A stretch of 64,000 bases of DNA from Dyadobacter sp. MSC1_007. GTDB lineage: Bacteria; Bacteroidota; Bacteroidia; Cytophagales; Spirosomataceae. The notes beneath the pieces were generated by a model. It saw nothing but the letters and a program-made list of their open reading frames with translations. It made no database searches and had not been told where the DNA came from. The position numbers and the translations under genes were made by a program. Positions 44,225-51,890 of this stretch are shown piece by piece. Position 1 is the stretch's first letter. Every line of letters begins with the position of its first letter. The stretch is from the NCBI RefSeq assembly GCF_023667495.1, contig NZ_JAMOZL010000013.1, positions 62,001-126,000 of the forward strand, in the 5' to 3' direction.

Positions 44225-46642
44225 ATGAAAAGAACACTACTCTACCTACTACTTACTGGGTTTCCATTCATTGTTTTCGCGCAAAACCATTCTATCAGCG
44301 GCCTTGTCAACAACCAGCAGAATGAGCCTGTCGGCTTTGCCGCCATTTCCATTAATCACTCCAAAGACTCCACATTGGTAAAAGCCGACGTGGCCGATGA
44401 AAAAGGGGTATTTAAAATCGATGGCGTTCCGGAAGGACATTACTTTCTGCGCATTTCAGCTGTGGGACAGAAACTTTTTCAGTCTGCCGCTTTCCAGGTA
44501 TCAGGCCGGGACGTAAGCTTTCCTGCATTTCGCATGGAGCCGGAAACGAAGCAACTCGGTGAAGTAAAAGTCACAGGAACCAAACCGCTGATCGAAGTAA
44601 AAAATGACCGGCTGGTTTTCAATGTCGAAGGAAGTATCAATGCTACCGGCTCTAACGGGCTGGAATTATTACAGCGCTCACCTGGTGTCCAGGTTGATAA
44701 AGATGAGAATATTCTGATCAAAGGTAAAACCGGTGTCCGAATCTACATCGATGGCCGACCTTCACCTATGAGCGGAAAAGACCTGGCCTCTACGCTGAAA
44801 AGCATGAATTCCGCAGATATCGAAGCCATTGAAATTATCACTAATCCGTCGGCAAAATATGACGCCGCCGGCGATCTGGGCATCATCAATATCAGGTTGA
44901 AAAAGAATGCCAAACTAGGTACAAACGGGAACGTCAGCCTGGGCGCCATGTTTGGTATCACACCCAAATACAATGCATCTCTTAACCTGAACCACCGGAA
45001 CAAAAAGGCGAACTTCTTCGGGACTTACGGCTTCAACCAGGGCGCATGGCATAATACCACTTACGACGATCAGATCCTCAATGGGGTGGCTTACAATAAA
45101 GTTTGGCACGGGCTATGGCGCGACACGACCCATAATGCAAAGATCGGGGCCGATTACTTTATTAACTCGAAAAACACACTGGGTTTCAGTGCCAACGGCC
45201 GCGTGAGCAACCATAATGGTGGCGGAGAAAGTGAGACTTTCATTAGCAAAAAGAAAAATACTACGGCTGACTCCCTGCTGCTTTCTTCTCAGACATCTAA
45301 TCCCGAAAAAAACAAAAACCTGAACGTGAATGTCAACTACCGTTATGCGGATACGACGGGCCACGAGCTTAATATCGACGCAGATTACGGAAGGTTTTCC
45401 TCGCGCGGGATCAGCTATCAGCCTAACAAATATTTTTTCAAGACAACCAGCGACGAGCCTTTGGAAAGAAATTATGTAAGTAAAACACCTGTCGATATTA
45501 CGATCAAATCTTTTAAAGTGGACTATGAGCAGCCATTTAAGAAAGGCAAGCTGGGATACGGTTTCAAACTGTCCGATGTCAAATCCGACAACACCTTTAA
45601 CTTTTATAATGTTCTTCAAAACGAGGAGGTGATCGATACCAACCGAAGCAACCGTTTCAAATACCTCGAAAGAGTCTATGCAGGTTATATTAATTACAAT
45701 GTATCGCTGGGCAAAAAATGGGATTTGCAGGCCGGTTTGCGTACTGAGCACACCAAGTCGCTCGGTGATCTGACCAGCTACAAGCATAATGACCTCGATA
45801 AGGTCGACACCACTTATCTGAATTTCTTCCCGAGCGGGGCACTATCGTTCAAGGCTTCGAAAAACCATACGTGGAACCTGAATTACAGCCGCCGCATTAA
45901 CCGGCCGAGCTACCAAAACCTTAATCCGTTCGAATACCGGATCGATGAGCTGGTATATTCAAAGGGCAACCCCTTCCTGAAACCCGAATATGCCAACAGC
46001 TTCAAGCTGACGCACGTTTATAAGGGTAAGTTAACGACTTCGTTCGGTTACCGGCGCACTAAATTCCCGGTAGTCGGCCTGCGCATTCCTTACGATAGCA
46101 GCCGCACCTATTTTATTACTGAAAATCTCGACTACTCGCAAAGTTTCGGTCTTGATATCAGCATTACAACATCTATCACCAAGTGGTGGGAAGTTTATTT
46201 CAATTTCAGCGGTTACCACAACTTGTGGCGGGCAGCACTCGACAATGGCATTATCGTCAACAACCGGACGACAGCCTTCAACTTTAACGGCCAGAATACA
46301 TTTAAGCTGAAAAACAACTGGACGCTCGAACTGACCGGATGGTACAATTCCCCATACCGGCGCATCGACTACAACTGGCAGATGGGCATGATGGATGCGG
46401 GCGTGCAAAAGAAATTCTGGAAGGACAATGCAAGTCTGAAAGTGTCATACAGCGACATATTTCACACCGCGCGCGGTGGCTACACTTCTGCTTATGCGGG
46501 AATTGAAACGCGGCTGCGGTTCCGTTTCGAGGGGAGGATGGTAAGGGTAAACTTCAATTACCGGTTCGGAAGCAAGGAAATCAAGGCTGCCAGGTCCCGG
46601 CGGGCGGGTTCAGAAGACGAGTTGAATCGAATTAAAGGTTAA
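44225..46642 (+). CDS. outer membrane beta-barrel (TonB-receptor-like) protein
   Basis: This 805-residue outer-membrane protein of the OMP_b-brl_3 group has a signal peptide MKRTLLYLLLTGFPFIVFAQ, then a carboxypeptidase-regulatory-like domain (ISGLVNNQQNEPVGFAAISI). The plug region follows with GVRIYIDGRPSPMSGKDLASTLKSM and IEAIEIITNPSAKYDAAGDLGIINI, then a long barrel rich in aromatic residues. The plug is TonB-receptor-like, but a TonB box is not evident. It is divergent from the hybrid kinase gene, 111 bp away, and could be its target. The ligand is unknown. Confidence 0.88.
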   Translation: MKRTLLYLLLTGFPFIVFAQNHSISGLVNNQQNEPVGFAAISINHSKDSTLVKADVADEKGVFKIDGVPEGHYFLRISAVGQKLFQSAAFQVSGRDVSFPAFRMEPETKQLGEVKVTGTKPLIEVKNDRLVFNVEGSINATGSNGLELLQRSPGVQVDKDENILIKGKTGVRIYIDGRPSPMSGKDLASTLKSMNSADIEAIEIITNPSAKYDAAGDLGIINIRLKKNAKLGTNGNVSLGAMFGITPKYNASLNLNHRNKKANFFGTYGFNQGAWHNTTYDDQILNGVAYNKVWHGLWRDTTHNAKIGADYFINSKNTLGFSANGRVSNHNGGGESETFISKKKNTTADSLLLSSQTSNPEKNKNLNVNVNYRYADTTGHELNIDADYGRFSSRGISYQPNKYFFKTTSDEPLERNYVSKTPVDITIKSFKVDYEQPFKKGKLGYGFKLSDVKSDNTFNFYNVLQNEEVIDTNRSNRFKYLERVYAGYINYNVSLGKKWDLQAGLRTEHTKSLGDLTSYKHNDLDKVDTTYLNFFPSGALSFKASKNHTWNLNYSRRINRPSYQNLNPFEYRIDELVYSKGNPFLKPEYANSFKLTHVYKGKLTTSFGYRRTKFPVVGLRIPYDSSRTYFITENLDYSQSFGLDISITTSITKWWEVYFNFSGYHNLWRAALDNGIIVNNRTTAFNFNGQNTFKLKNNWTLELTGWYNSPYRRIDYNWQMGMMDAGVQKKFWKDNASLKVSYSDIFHTARGGYTSAYAGIETRLRFRFEGRMVRVNFNYRFGSKEIKAARSRRAGSEDELNRIKG

Positions 46643-46658
46643 AAAATCTCCACAAACC

Positions 46659-46672
46659 AATTAATATTAATT
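46659..46672. promoter_or_regulatory. 14-bp perfect palindrome AATTAATATTAATT
   Basis: It lies in the 89-bp gap between the receptor gene and the histidine kinase gene, about 30 bp before a TATATTTG box. It may be an operator, or only AT-rich sequence. Confidence 0.25.
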
Positions 46673-46701
46673 CTACCATTTCTTTATAAAACAGGCGCTC
46701 T

Positions 46702-46709
46702 TATATTTG
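46702..46709 (+). promoter_or_regulatory. candidate -7 box for the membrane histidine kinase
   Basis: TATATTTG matches TAnnTTTG and would start the transcript near 46716, 10-16 nt before the possible start codons. Confidence 0.45.
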
Positions 46710-46731
46710 TAGCAAAGAAAACAGATGCGTT

Positions 46732-48129
46732 TTGTCTTTCAGACCTGCCCTTTATCAATTATGGATCAAACTGTCCGGTGAACCGTCGGAATTTCCCCTT
46801 AACGCCCGGATATTCCACTCTGTATGTTTGATTTCCATATTTGCCCTTAGCTATAACGTACCATTCAACTACGTGATCGGGTTGCCCAGCGTTGCATTGG
46901 CTAGCCTGATCGTGCTATTGATCACTGCCGGATTGTATTATGCCTCCCGGTTTCGCAATAAAGTAGCCATCAGCATCCTGATTGTCAACATTGTCGGGCT
47001 CATGCTCTTCACGGTCAACTATTTTCTTAATTCCGGACTAAGCGGCCCTACCGATCTGTTTTTCCTGCTTTTCCTGCTGTTAAGCATCGGTATCAGCCCT
47101 GCGGAGCAATACAAGGTTTGGATACCCATCAATATCGGCATCCTGTTGACTATCAATGCGATCGAGCTATTTAACCCTGAGATCGTCCCATACACCTATA
47201 CCAATAAACTCAACAGGTTTGTCGATCACATGTCGGCTTACGCTGTGGTGGCGGCCATTACTTATTTCTGCATAGACTACATCCGGGGAAGCTACGAGCG
47301 CGAAAAGCTTTCTGCACTGGAGAAATCGCGGGCCATTGAAGGAAAGAATGAGCATATCCTACAACAGAATAAGGAGCTGGAAAAACTCAATGCCGAAAAG
47401 AATAAGCTGATGTCCATCGTCGCCCATGACTTGCGCTCTCCACTCGGCAGCATTCAGAATTTTTTGGAACTGCTCACGCAGCACGATCTGGACGAGGCTC
47501 AAAAAACCGCTATCGAAAGCGACCTGCTCAACTCTACGAAAAACACATTGGCAATGCTTTCCAAGTTGCTGGATTGGTCCAAGTCGCAACTCCAGGGTCT
47601 TTCGGCCCGAATGGAATACGTCAGTCTCAACAACCTGCTCACTCCCACTCTACATCTTGAAAAGGACGTCGCCGCAAGGAAAAATATCGACATTAGCACC
47701 GATTTTGACCCTTCGGTCATCGTCTATGCCGACAGTGATATGATGCAGCTCATATTACGCAACATCATAGGCAACGCGATAAAATTCACGCCCAATGGAG
47801 GTAAAATACACATTCAATCCACCAGCGACGGCGATAACTGCATCATCGCTATTCGGGATAACGGCATCGGTATTTCACAGGAAAAGCAGCAATTGATATT
47901 CTCCCTGAATGTCGAATCCACGTTTGGAACGAACAATGAAAAGGGCGTCGGGCTGGGATTATTGCTATGTATGGACTTTATCAAAGCACAAAACGGCAGG
48001 ATCTGGTTTGAAAGCGAACCCGGGAACGGAACTTCATTTTATATTTCCATTCCACGTTTTGATAAAAGCGCTTCCGAACAGACTGTCAGCGCAGGTCATC
48101 CGCAACCAGGCACATCCGAAAGCTTGTAA
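46732..48129 (+). CDS. membrane sensor histidine kinase (TTG start or start-region frameshift)
   Basis: This 465-residue sensor has six hydrophobic helices (residues about 28-180), a coiled-coil linker (KSRAIEGKNEHILQQNKELEKL), HisKA with His232 (IVAHDLRSP) and an HATPase with NAIKFTP, RDNGIGIS and GVGLGLLL. It has no receiver. The first in-frame ATG lies well inside the membrane domain, so translation must start at TTG 46732, or else at ATG 46725 in another frame, which would join this frame if a TTTT run at 46729-46732 were one base shorter (giving MRLSFRP). The 3' end overlaps the convergent gene by 34 bp. Confidence 0.85.
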   Translation: MSFRPALYQLWIKLSGEPSEFPLNARIFHSVCLISIFALSYNVPFNYVIGLPSVALASLIVLLITAGLYYASRFRNKVAISILIVNIVGLMLFTVNYFLNSGLSGPTDLFFLLFLLLSIGISPAEQYKVWIPINIGILLTINAIELFNPEIVPYTYTNKLNRFVDHMSAYAVVAAITYFCIDYIRGSYEREKLSALEKSRAIEGKNEHILQQNKELEKLNAEKNKLMSIVAHDLRSPLGSIQNFLELLTQHDLDEAQKTAIESDLLNSTKNTLAMLSKLLDWSKSQLQGLSARMEYVSLNNLLTPTLHLEKDVAARKNIDISTDFDPSVIVYADSDMMQLILRNIIGNAIKFTPNGGKIHIQSTSDGDNCIIAIRDNGIGISQEKQQLIFSLNVESTFGTNNEKGVGLGLLLCMDFIKAQNGRIWFESEPGNGTSFYISIPRFDKSASEQTVSAGHPQPGTSESL

Positions 48130-48461
48130 AAAATCTGCAGGCCCCGTTCGCGTCCGATCCGAACATCTTCATCGGCGCCTTTAGACTCGCCTTCGAGCCG
48201 CAGGACCGCGTCACATTTCTGCAAGAGCCGAGCGGCAACCGGATATAGGATTTCCTCATAAGGCGCATCACCAGGCACTTTCGAACCAGCAAGCTGTAAC
48301 AATGGCAATGCAATCCACTCCCCGATCACTGGCAAATGGCCCGCGCGAAACAGATCAAGCGTTACGGATTCGAGGTAGGCCAGGTTTTTCTGCATGAGAA
48401 CGGGATCATCATTCGTGCCAGATCGGTACGGACCAGCCACCAGTATCATTAGACTGTTCAT
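48096..48461 (-). CDS. DUF4406-like (nucleoside 2-deoxyribosyltransferase-fold) protein
   Basis: This 121-residue protein starts MNSLMILVAGPYRSGTNDDPVLMQKNLAYLESVTLDLFRAGHLPVIGEW, the pattern of DUF4406 and the nucleoside 2-deoxyribosyltransferase fold (ILVAGPY, then NxxxLxxxxxxLxxxGHxPxxGEW). The late CDAVLRLEGESKGADEDVRIGRERG supplies the second conserved region. The substrate is unknown; a nucleotide-derived ligand is likely from the fold. Its 3' end overlaps the histidine kinase gene by 34 bp on the other strand. The upstream region is shared with the DeoR gene, divergently. Confidence 0.8.
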   Translation of the reverse strand: MNSLMILVAGPYRSGTNDDPVLMQKNLAYLESVTLDLFRAGHLPVIGEWIALPLLQLAGSKVPGDAPYEEILYPVAARLLQKCDAVLRLEGESKGADEDVRIGRERGLQIFYKLSDVPGCG

Positions 48462-48523
48462 ATTTTGGTATTATTTGTTAAAAGAAATCAGACAGCAAGT
48501 ATTTTGAAGGTTTCAATTCGCCT

Positions 48524-48531
48524 AACTTTGA
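48524..48531 (+). promoter_or_regulatory. candidate promoter for the DeoR gene
   Basis: TAACTTTG at 48524 matches TAnnTTTG. TTTG at 48504-48507 lies 16 nt upstream as a -33 element. The start codon is 85 nt downstream of the box. Confidence 0.45.
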
Positions 48532-48571
48532 TGCATACAAATGCGCACATTCAATTAAGCTATTTTATTTA

Positions 48572-48601
48572 TTTTGATCAATATTGAGTATTTTTGATCA
48601 A
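48572..48601 (+). promoter_or_regulatory. two TTTTGATCAA boxes exactly 20 bp apart
   Basis: TTTTGATCAA occurs at 48572-48581 and 48592-48601, each with the palindromic core TTGATCAA, two helical turns apart and 15 bp before the DeoR start. This is a good candidate autoregulatory operator. Confidence 0.55.
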
Positions 48602-48616
48602 ATGTAAAATTTTTGT

Positions 48617-49375
48617 ATGAGTTTTCAAGAAAGGAAGAAGAAAATTTTAACGGCATTACAAGAGTCGGAAAGCCTCACTGTGTTTGAGCTGGCCGAAATA
48701 TTGGAAGTTTCCCCGGCGACCATACGGCGCGATCTGCACGACATTGCGGAAGAAGGCTTGCTTGTACGAACCCATGGGGGCGCTATGAAAATGGAGAATC
48801 CTGTTATAACCGGATTTTCTGAAAAATCGGGCGTGAACAATGCAAAGAAGGAAACGATTGCTCAGCAGGCAGCGGCATTGGTTCAGGACGGCGATGTCAT
48901 CTTTCTTGACTGCGGCAGTACGGTGTTCGGGATGTGCCGGTTTTTGAAAAAAAAGAACATCAAAGTCATTACTAATTCGCTGCCCATTCTGGCCGAACTG
49001 ATCGATGCGCCCGGCATCGGGATCAACCTTATCGGCGGGGAACTCAACAAATCGCGAAAGGCCGTTCATGGTGACAAAGCTGTTCAGCACATCAACGGCT
49101 ACCATGCCCATAAAGCATTTATTGGTGTTGACGGTATTTCGGCTGAGAATGGCCTTACAGCACACAGCGAACACGAATCGACGATTACCTCCGCTTTTAT
49201 CGCTAATGCAGCGGAGGTTTTCCTGCTTTGCGATTCTTCCAAGATCAGCAAAGACAGTTATGTCAAGTTTGCCGGATTATCGGAAATTACCCGATTGATC
49301 ACGGATTCCGGCCTCGGCGATGACTACCGGCAGAAGTTAGAAAGTAAGGGCTTACCGGTAACGATTGCTCAGTAA
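48617..49375 (+). CDS. DeoR/GlpR-family transcriptional regulator
   Basis: This 252-residue repressor has an N-terminal winged helix-turn-helix (MSFQERKKKILTALQESESLTVFELAEILEVSPATIRRDLHDIAEEGLLVRTHGGA) and a C-terminal sugar-phosphate isomerase-like sensor domain (VFLDCGSTVFGMCRF, NLIGGELNKSRKAVHG, HKAFIGVDGISAENGLTAHSEHE). The family senses phosphorylated sugars. No sugar-metabolism gene adjoins it, so the target is not evident; two TTGATCAA palindromes upstream suggest autoregulation. Confidence 0.93.
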   Translation: MSFQERKKKILTALQESESLTVFELAEILEVSPATIRRDLHDIAEEGLLVRTHGGAMKMENPVITGFSEKSGVNNAKKETIAQQAAALVQDGDVIFLDCGSTVFGMCRFLKKKNIKVITNSLPILAELIDAPGIGINLIGGELNKSRKAVHGDKAVQHINGYHAHKAFIGVDGISAENGLTAHSEHESTITSAFIANAAEVFLLCDSSKISKDSYVKFAGLSEITRLITDSGLGDDYRQKLESKGLPVTIAQ

Positions 49376-49399
49376 GCGCGTGCTCAGATATGAATTAAA

Positions 49400-50350
49400 T
49401 TATTTACGGCCTTTTCCTTTGAAGCGCGGGGGCTGTACGTAAAATTCGATGGTGGCTGCAAGGCCGGAAGTACGCACGGGCACAGCATCGTGCACCATTT
49501 TATTGGAGATGTTTTGCCGGTAACCACCGAATATTTCTACACCTGCAAAATTGCCGAGTTTCCTATTGTAGGAAATGCCCATGTCCACATCGATACGGCG
49601 GCATACATCAGGCGTCCCTACTGAAGACTGGCTCAGATAATAGGTCCTGGTAACAGATTCGGCTTTGAAGTAGAGAATATCAGTCGGTGAAAGGTTATGC
49701 CGCCATGCCATTTTTTTAGGAAGCATTATTTCCACACCTTCCTTCTCAGAGAAATTATAATTAAATATAAAAACCGGCAAGAAGGTCAGTTTGTAGCTTT
49801 TGTTAAAAATGATACCTGCTCCAATCTCCTTATTGGGCGATTTTCTTTTCAGGTAAGAAGCTGAAAAGGTGTAGTTCAGTGGCACTTGTTTAGCGGAAAG
49901 CAGCGCAAAGTTCCCGGACTTATTAATATGTGAAGTGAGCACGATCCACGATGTGGTATCGAGCCTGACAAAAGAATTAAGGTCCAGACCGAATGTTTTA
50001 AGGTTCCAGCCCTCGAGGTTACTTACCGGGTTTTCGCCCCTGCTTTTAAATTCAAGCTGTTCTGTACGATAATTAGGGCCAAGGACTACAGCGATGTTCT
50101 TTTTGTGGACCAGCGGCAACCAGGCCCGAGCATATATTTCCTCGTTCGTGAAAGTCTTCGTAGCGCCATTCGGAAACCGGTAAACCTTTCCCGGCGCATG
50201 GGTAGTGCGAAAAGTCAGCCATTTGGACGGGGCCATTCCCGGAAGGCCTGGTTTTTGGGCACGACAAACCATTGTCATACCCAGCAAGGATAAGAGAACA
50301 ACAAACGCCTCCGTTCTTCGAAACTGCATGCTTTGCCTGTAAAGGTTCAA
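49400..50350 (-). CDS. DUF6268-type outer membrane beta-barrel protein
   Basis: This 316-residue exported protein has a signal peptide (FVVLLSLLGMTMVCRAQ) and a barrel-like sequence of alternating polar and hydrophobic residues with many aromatics. Segments such as YTFSASYLKRKSPNKEIGAG and LPVFIFNYNFSEKEGVEIMLPKKMAWRHNLSPTDILYFKAE fit DUF6268 family proteins. The last strand ends in an unusual basic tail (FKGKGRK), which is not the usual aromatic C-terminus. The start could also be an ATG seven codons downstream. The function is unknown. Confidence 0.75.
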   Translation of the reverse strand: MNLYRQSMQFRRTEAFVVLLSLLGMTMVCRAQKPGLPGMAPSKWLTFRTTHAPGKVYRFPNGATKTFTNEEIYARAWLPLVHKKNIAVVLGPNYRTEQLEFKSRGENPVSNLEGWNLKTFGLDLNSFVRLDTTSWIVLTSHINKSGNFALLSAKQVPLNYTFSASYLKRKSPNKEIGAGIIFNKSYKLTFLPVFIFNYNFSEKEGVEIMLPKKMAWRHNLSPTDILYFKAESVTRTYYLSQSSVGTPDVCRRIDVDMGISYNRKLGNFAGVEIFGGYRQNISNKMVHDAVPVRTSGLAATIEFYVQPPRFKGKGRK

Positions 50351-50596
50351 ATCGTTGTAACCGCAATAAAATCGTCAATATGAGGCCCTAACGCTGCCGT
50401 ACGTTTATTAAGTTCCAGATCGGTTGATCCTAAAAATAACGATTCACTGATATACGTCGGGCTTCCAATGTAATTTAACGATTTTACTAGTCATTTCGGA
50501 TGAACGGACGCTCATTTTTTTCGTTTGCAACGGAATATGTTTGAAAACTATAATGATTACTTTGATTCTCTTAGTGCCCCTTAGATCTCTTACGTC

Positions 50597-50604
50597 TAAA
50601 TTTG
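50597..50604 (+). promoter_or_regulatory. candidate -7 box for the alcohol dehydrogenase gene
   Basis: TAAATTTG matches TAnnTTTG, 27 nt before the ATG at 50632. A second match, TATGTTTG, lies at 50536. Confidence 0.45.
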
Positions 50605-50631
50605 TTTCGTAGTTAATCCCCGTTTTTTGAT

Positions 50632-51672
50632 ATGATACAAGCAAAAGCATACGCAGCACAAACTCCCGAAACGAACCTGGCGCCATGGGATTTTGAAAGA
50701 AGAGAAGTAGGTCCTCACGACGTTCAGCTCGAAATCCTGTACTGTGGCGTCTGCCATTCGGACCTTCACCAGATCAAAAATGAATGGTTCCCCGGCGTTT
50801 TTCCAATGGTGCCTGGTCACGAGATTGTAGGCAAGGTGATCGCCACCGGGGCGCATGTGAAGCAGTTCTCAACCGGCGACCTGGCTGGTGTTGGTTGTAT
50901 GGTCGATTCCTGTCAGGTTTGTGAAAACTGCCAGGACGGGCTCGAACAATATTGCCTTGAAGGTAATACGCAAACCTACAACAACTACGATCGAAGCGGC
51001 GTGCCGACCTATGGCGGGTATTCCAACACGATTGTGGTCCGGGAAGAATTCGTATTGCATGTTTCCGATAAGCTGCCGCTAGCCGCCACAGCTCCATTGC
51101 TATGCGCAGGAATTACCACCTACTCACCGCTCCGGCATTGGAAAGTAGGAAAAGGTCATAAATTGGCTGTATTGGGGCTAGGAGGCCTTGGCCACATGGG
51201 TGTGAAATTCGGTGTGGCCTTTGGTGCGGAAGTGACAGTGCTGAGTACGTCGCCTTCCAAAGAGCAGGCTGCCAGGGATTTGGGCGCGCATCATTTTGTA
51301 GTGACATCCGATCCAGAGCAACTGAACGCCGTAAAAGGCAGTTTCGACTTCATACTGGATACCGTTTCCGCCGAGCACGATATGGACGTTTACCTTTCTC
51401 TTTTGAGAACAAACGGAACTCTTATCGGCGTAGGCGTTCCCATGAAACCTTATTCGATTCATCCATTCTCGCTACTGACAGGCCGCAGAAGTATGGCTGG
51501 CTCAGGAATCGGCGGAATTGCCGAAACGCAAGAGATGCTCGACTTCTGCGCCGAGCACAATATCGTTTCCGACATCGAACTCATCAACATTAAGGACATT
51601 ACCCCTTCTTATGAACGAATGTTGAAAGGAGATGTGCGGTACCGGTTTGTGATCGACATGGCTACGTTGTAA
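50632..51672 (+). CDS. zinc-dependent NAD(P) alcohol dehydrogenase, CAD/YahK type
   Basis: This 346-residue medium-chain dehydrogenase reduces aldehydes, typically broad-range or cinnamyl-type. Catalytic zinc ligands are Cys38 (YCGVCHSD) and His63 (PGHE). The structural zinc Cys94, Cys97, Cys100 and Cys108 are in CQVCENCQDGLEQYC. The cofactor motif is GLGGLGHMG. It is monocistronic and followed by a strong terminator with a GNRA loop. Its position before the kai operon appears to be coincidental. Confidence 0.95.
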   Translation: MIQAKAYAAQTPETNLAPWDFERREVGPHDVQLEILYCGVCHSDLHQIKNEWFPGVFPMVPGHEIVGKVIATGAHVKQFSTGDLAGVGCMVDSCQVCENCQDGLEQYCLEGNTQTYNNYDRSGVPTYGGYSNTIVVREEFVLHVSDKLPLAATAPLLCAGITTYSPLRHWKVGKGHKLAVLGLGGLGHMGVKFGVAFGAEVTVLSTSPSKEQAARDLGAHHFVVTSDPEQLNAVKGSFDFILDTVSAEHDMDVYLSLLRTNGTLIGVGVPMKPYSIHPFSLLTGRRSMAGSGIGGIAETQEMLDFCAEHNIVSDIELINIKDITPSYERMLKGDVRYRFVIDMATL

Positions 51673-51683
51673 ATTATTGTTAC

Positions 51684-51713
51684 CCCAAAACCATATGCGA
51701 ATGTGGTTTTGGG
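51684..51713 (+). terminator. intrinsic terminator with GCGA tetraloop
   Basis: CCCAAAACCA and TGGTTTTGGG form the stem, extended inward by three pairs to a GCGA (GNRA) loop and followed by TTTCTTC. It isolates the alcohol dehydrogenase from the kai operon. Confidence 0.85.
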
Positions 51714-51890
51714 TTTCTTCCCGCCGGGGCAAGTCCTTCCCCAGGCATTCTCTCTTCCAGTATCTTTTAAATTAAAAAGGGGCTTCATAAGCGCATAAAC
51801 CTGCATTTACACACCACTTGCCCCATTTTGGCACAGAATTTGTATGGGTTGTTATTAACGTAAATAACCATCAAGCTATCTGTTTACAAA

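Noticed and set aside
51840..51890. Clear TAnnTTTG promoter directly before kaiC
   Set aside because: Only a two-mismatch candidate (AGAATTTG) was seen; I do not call a promoter here.
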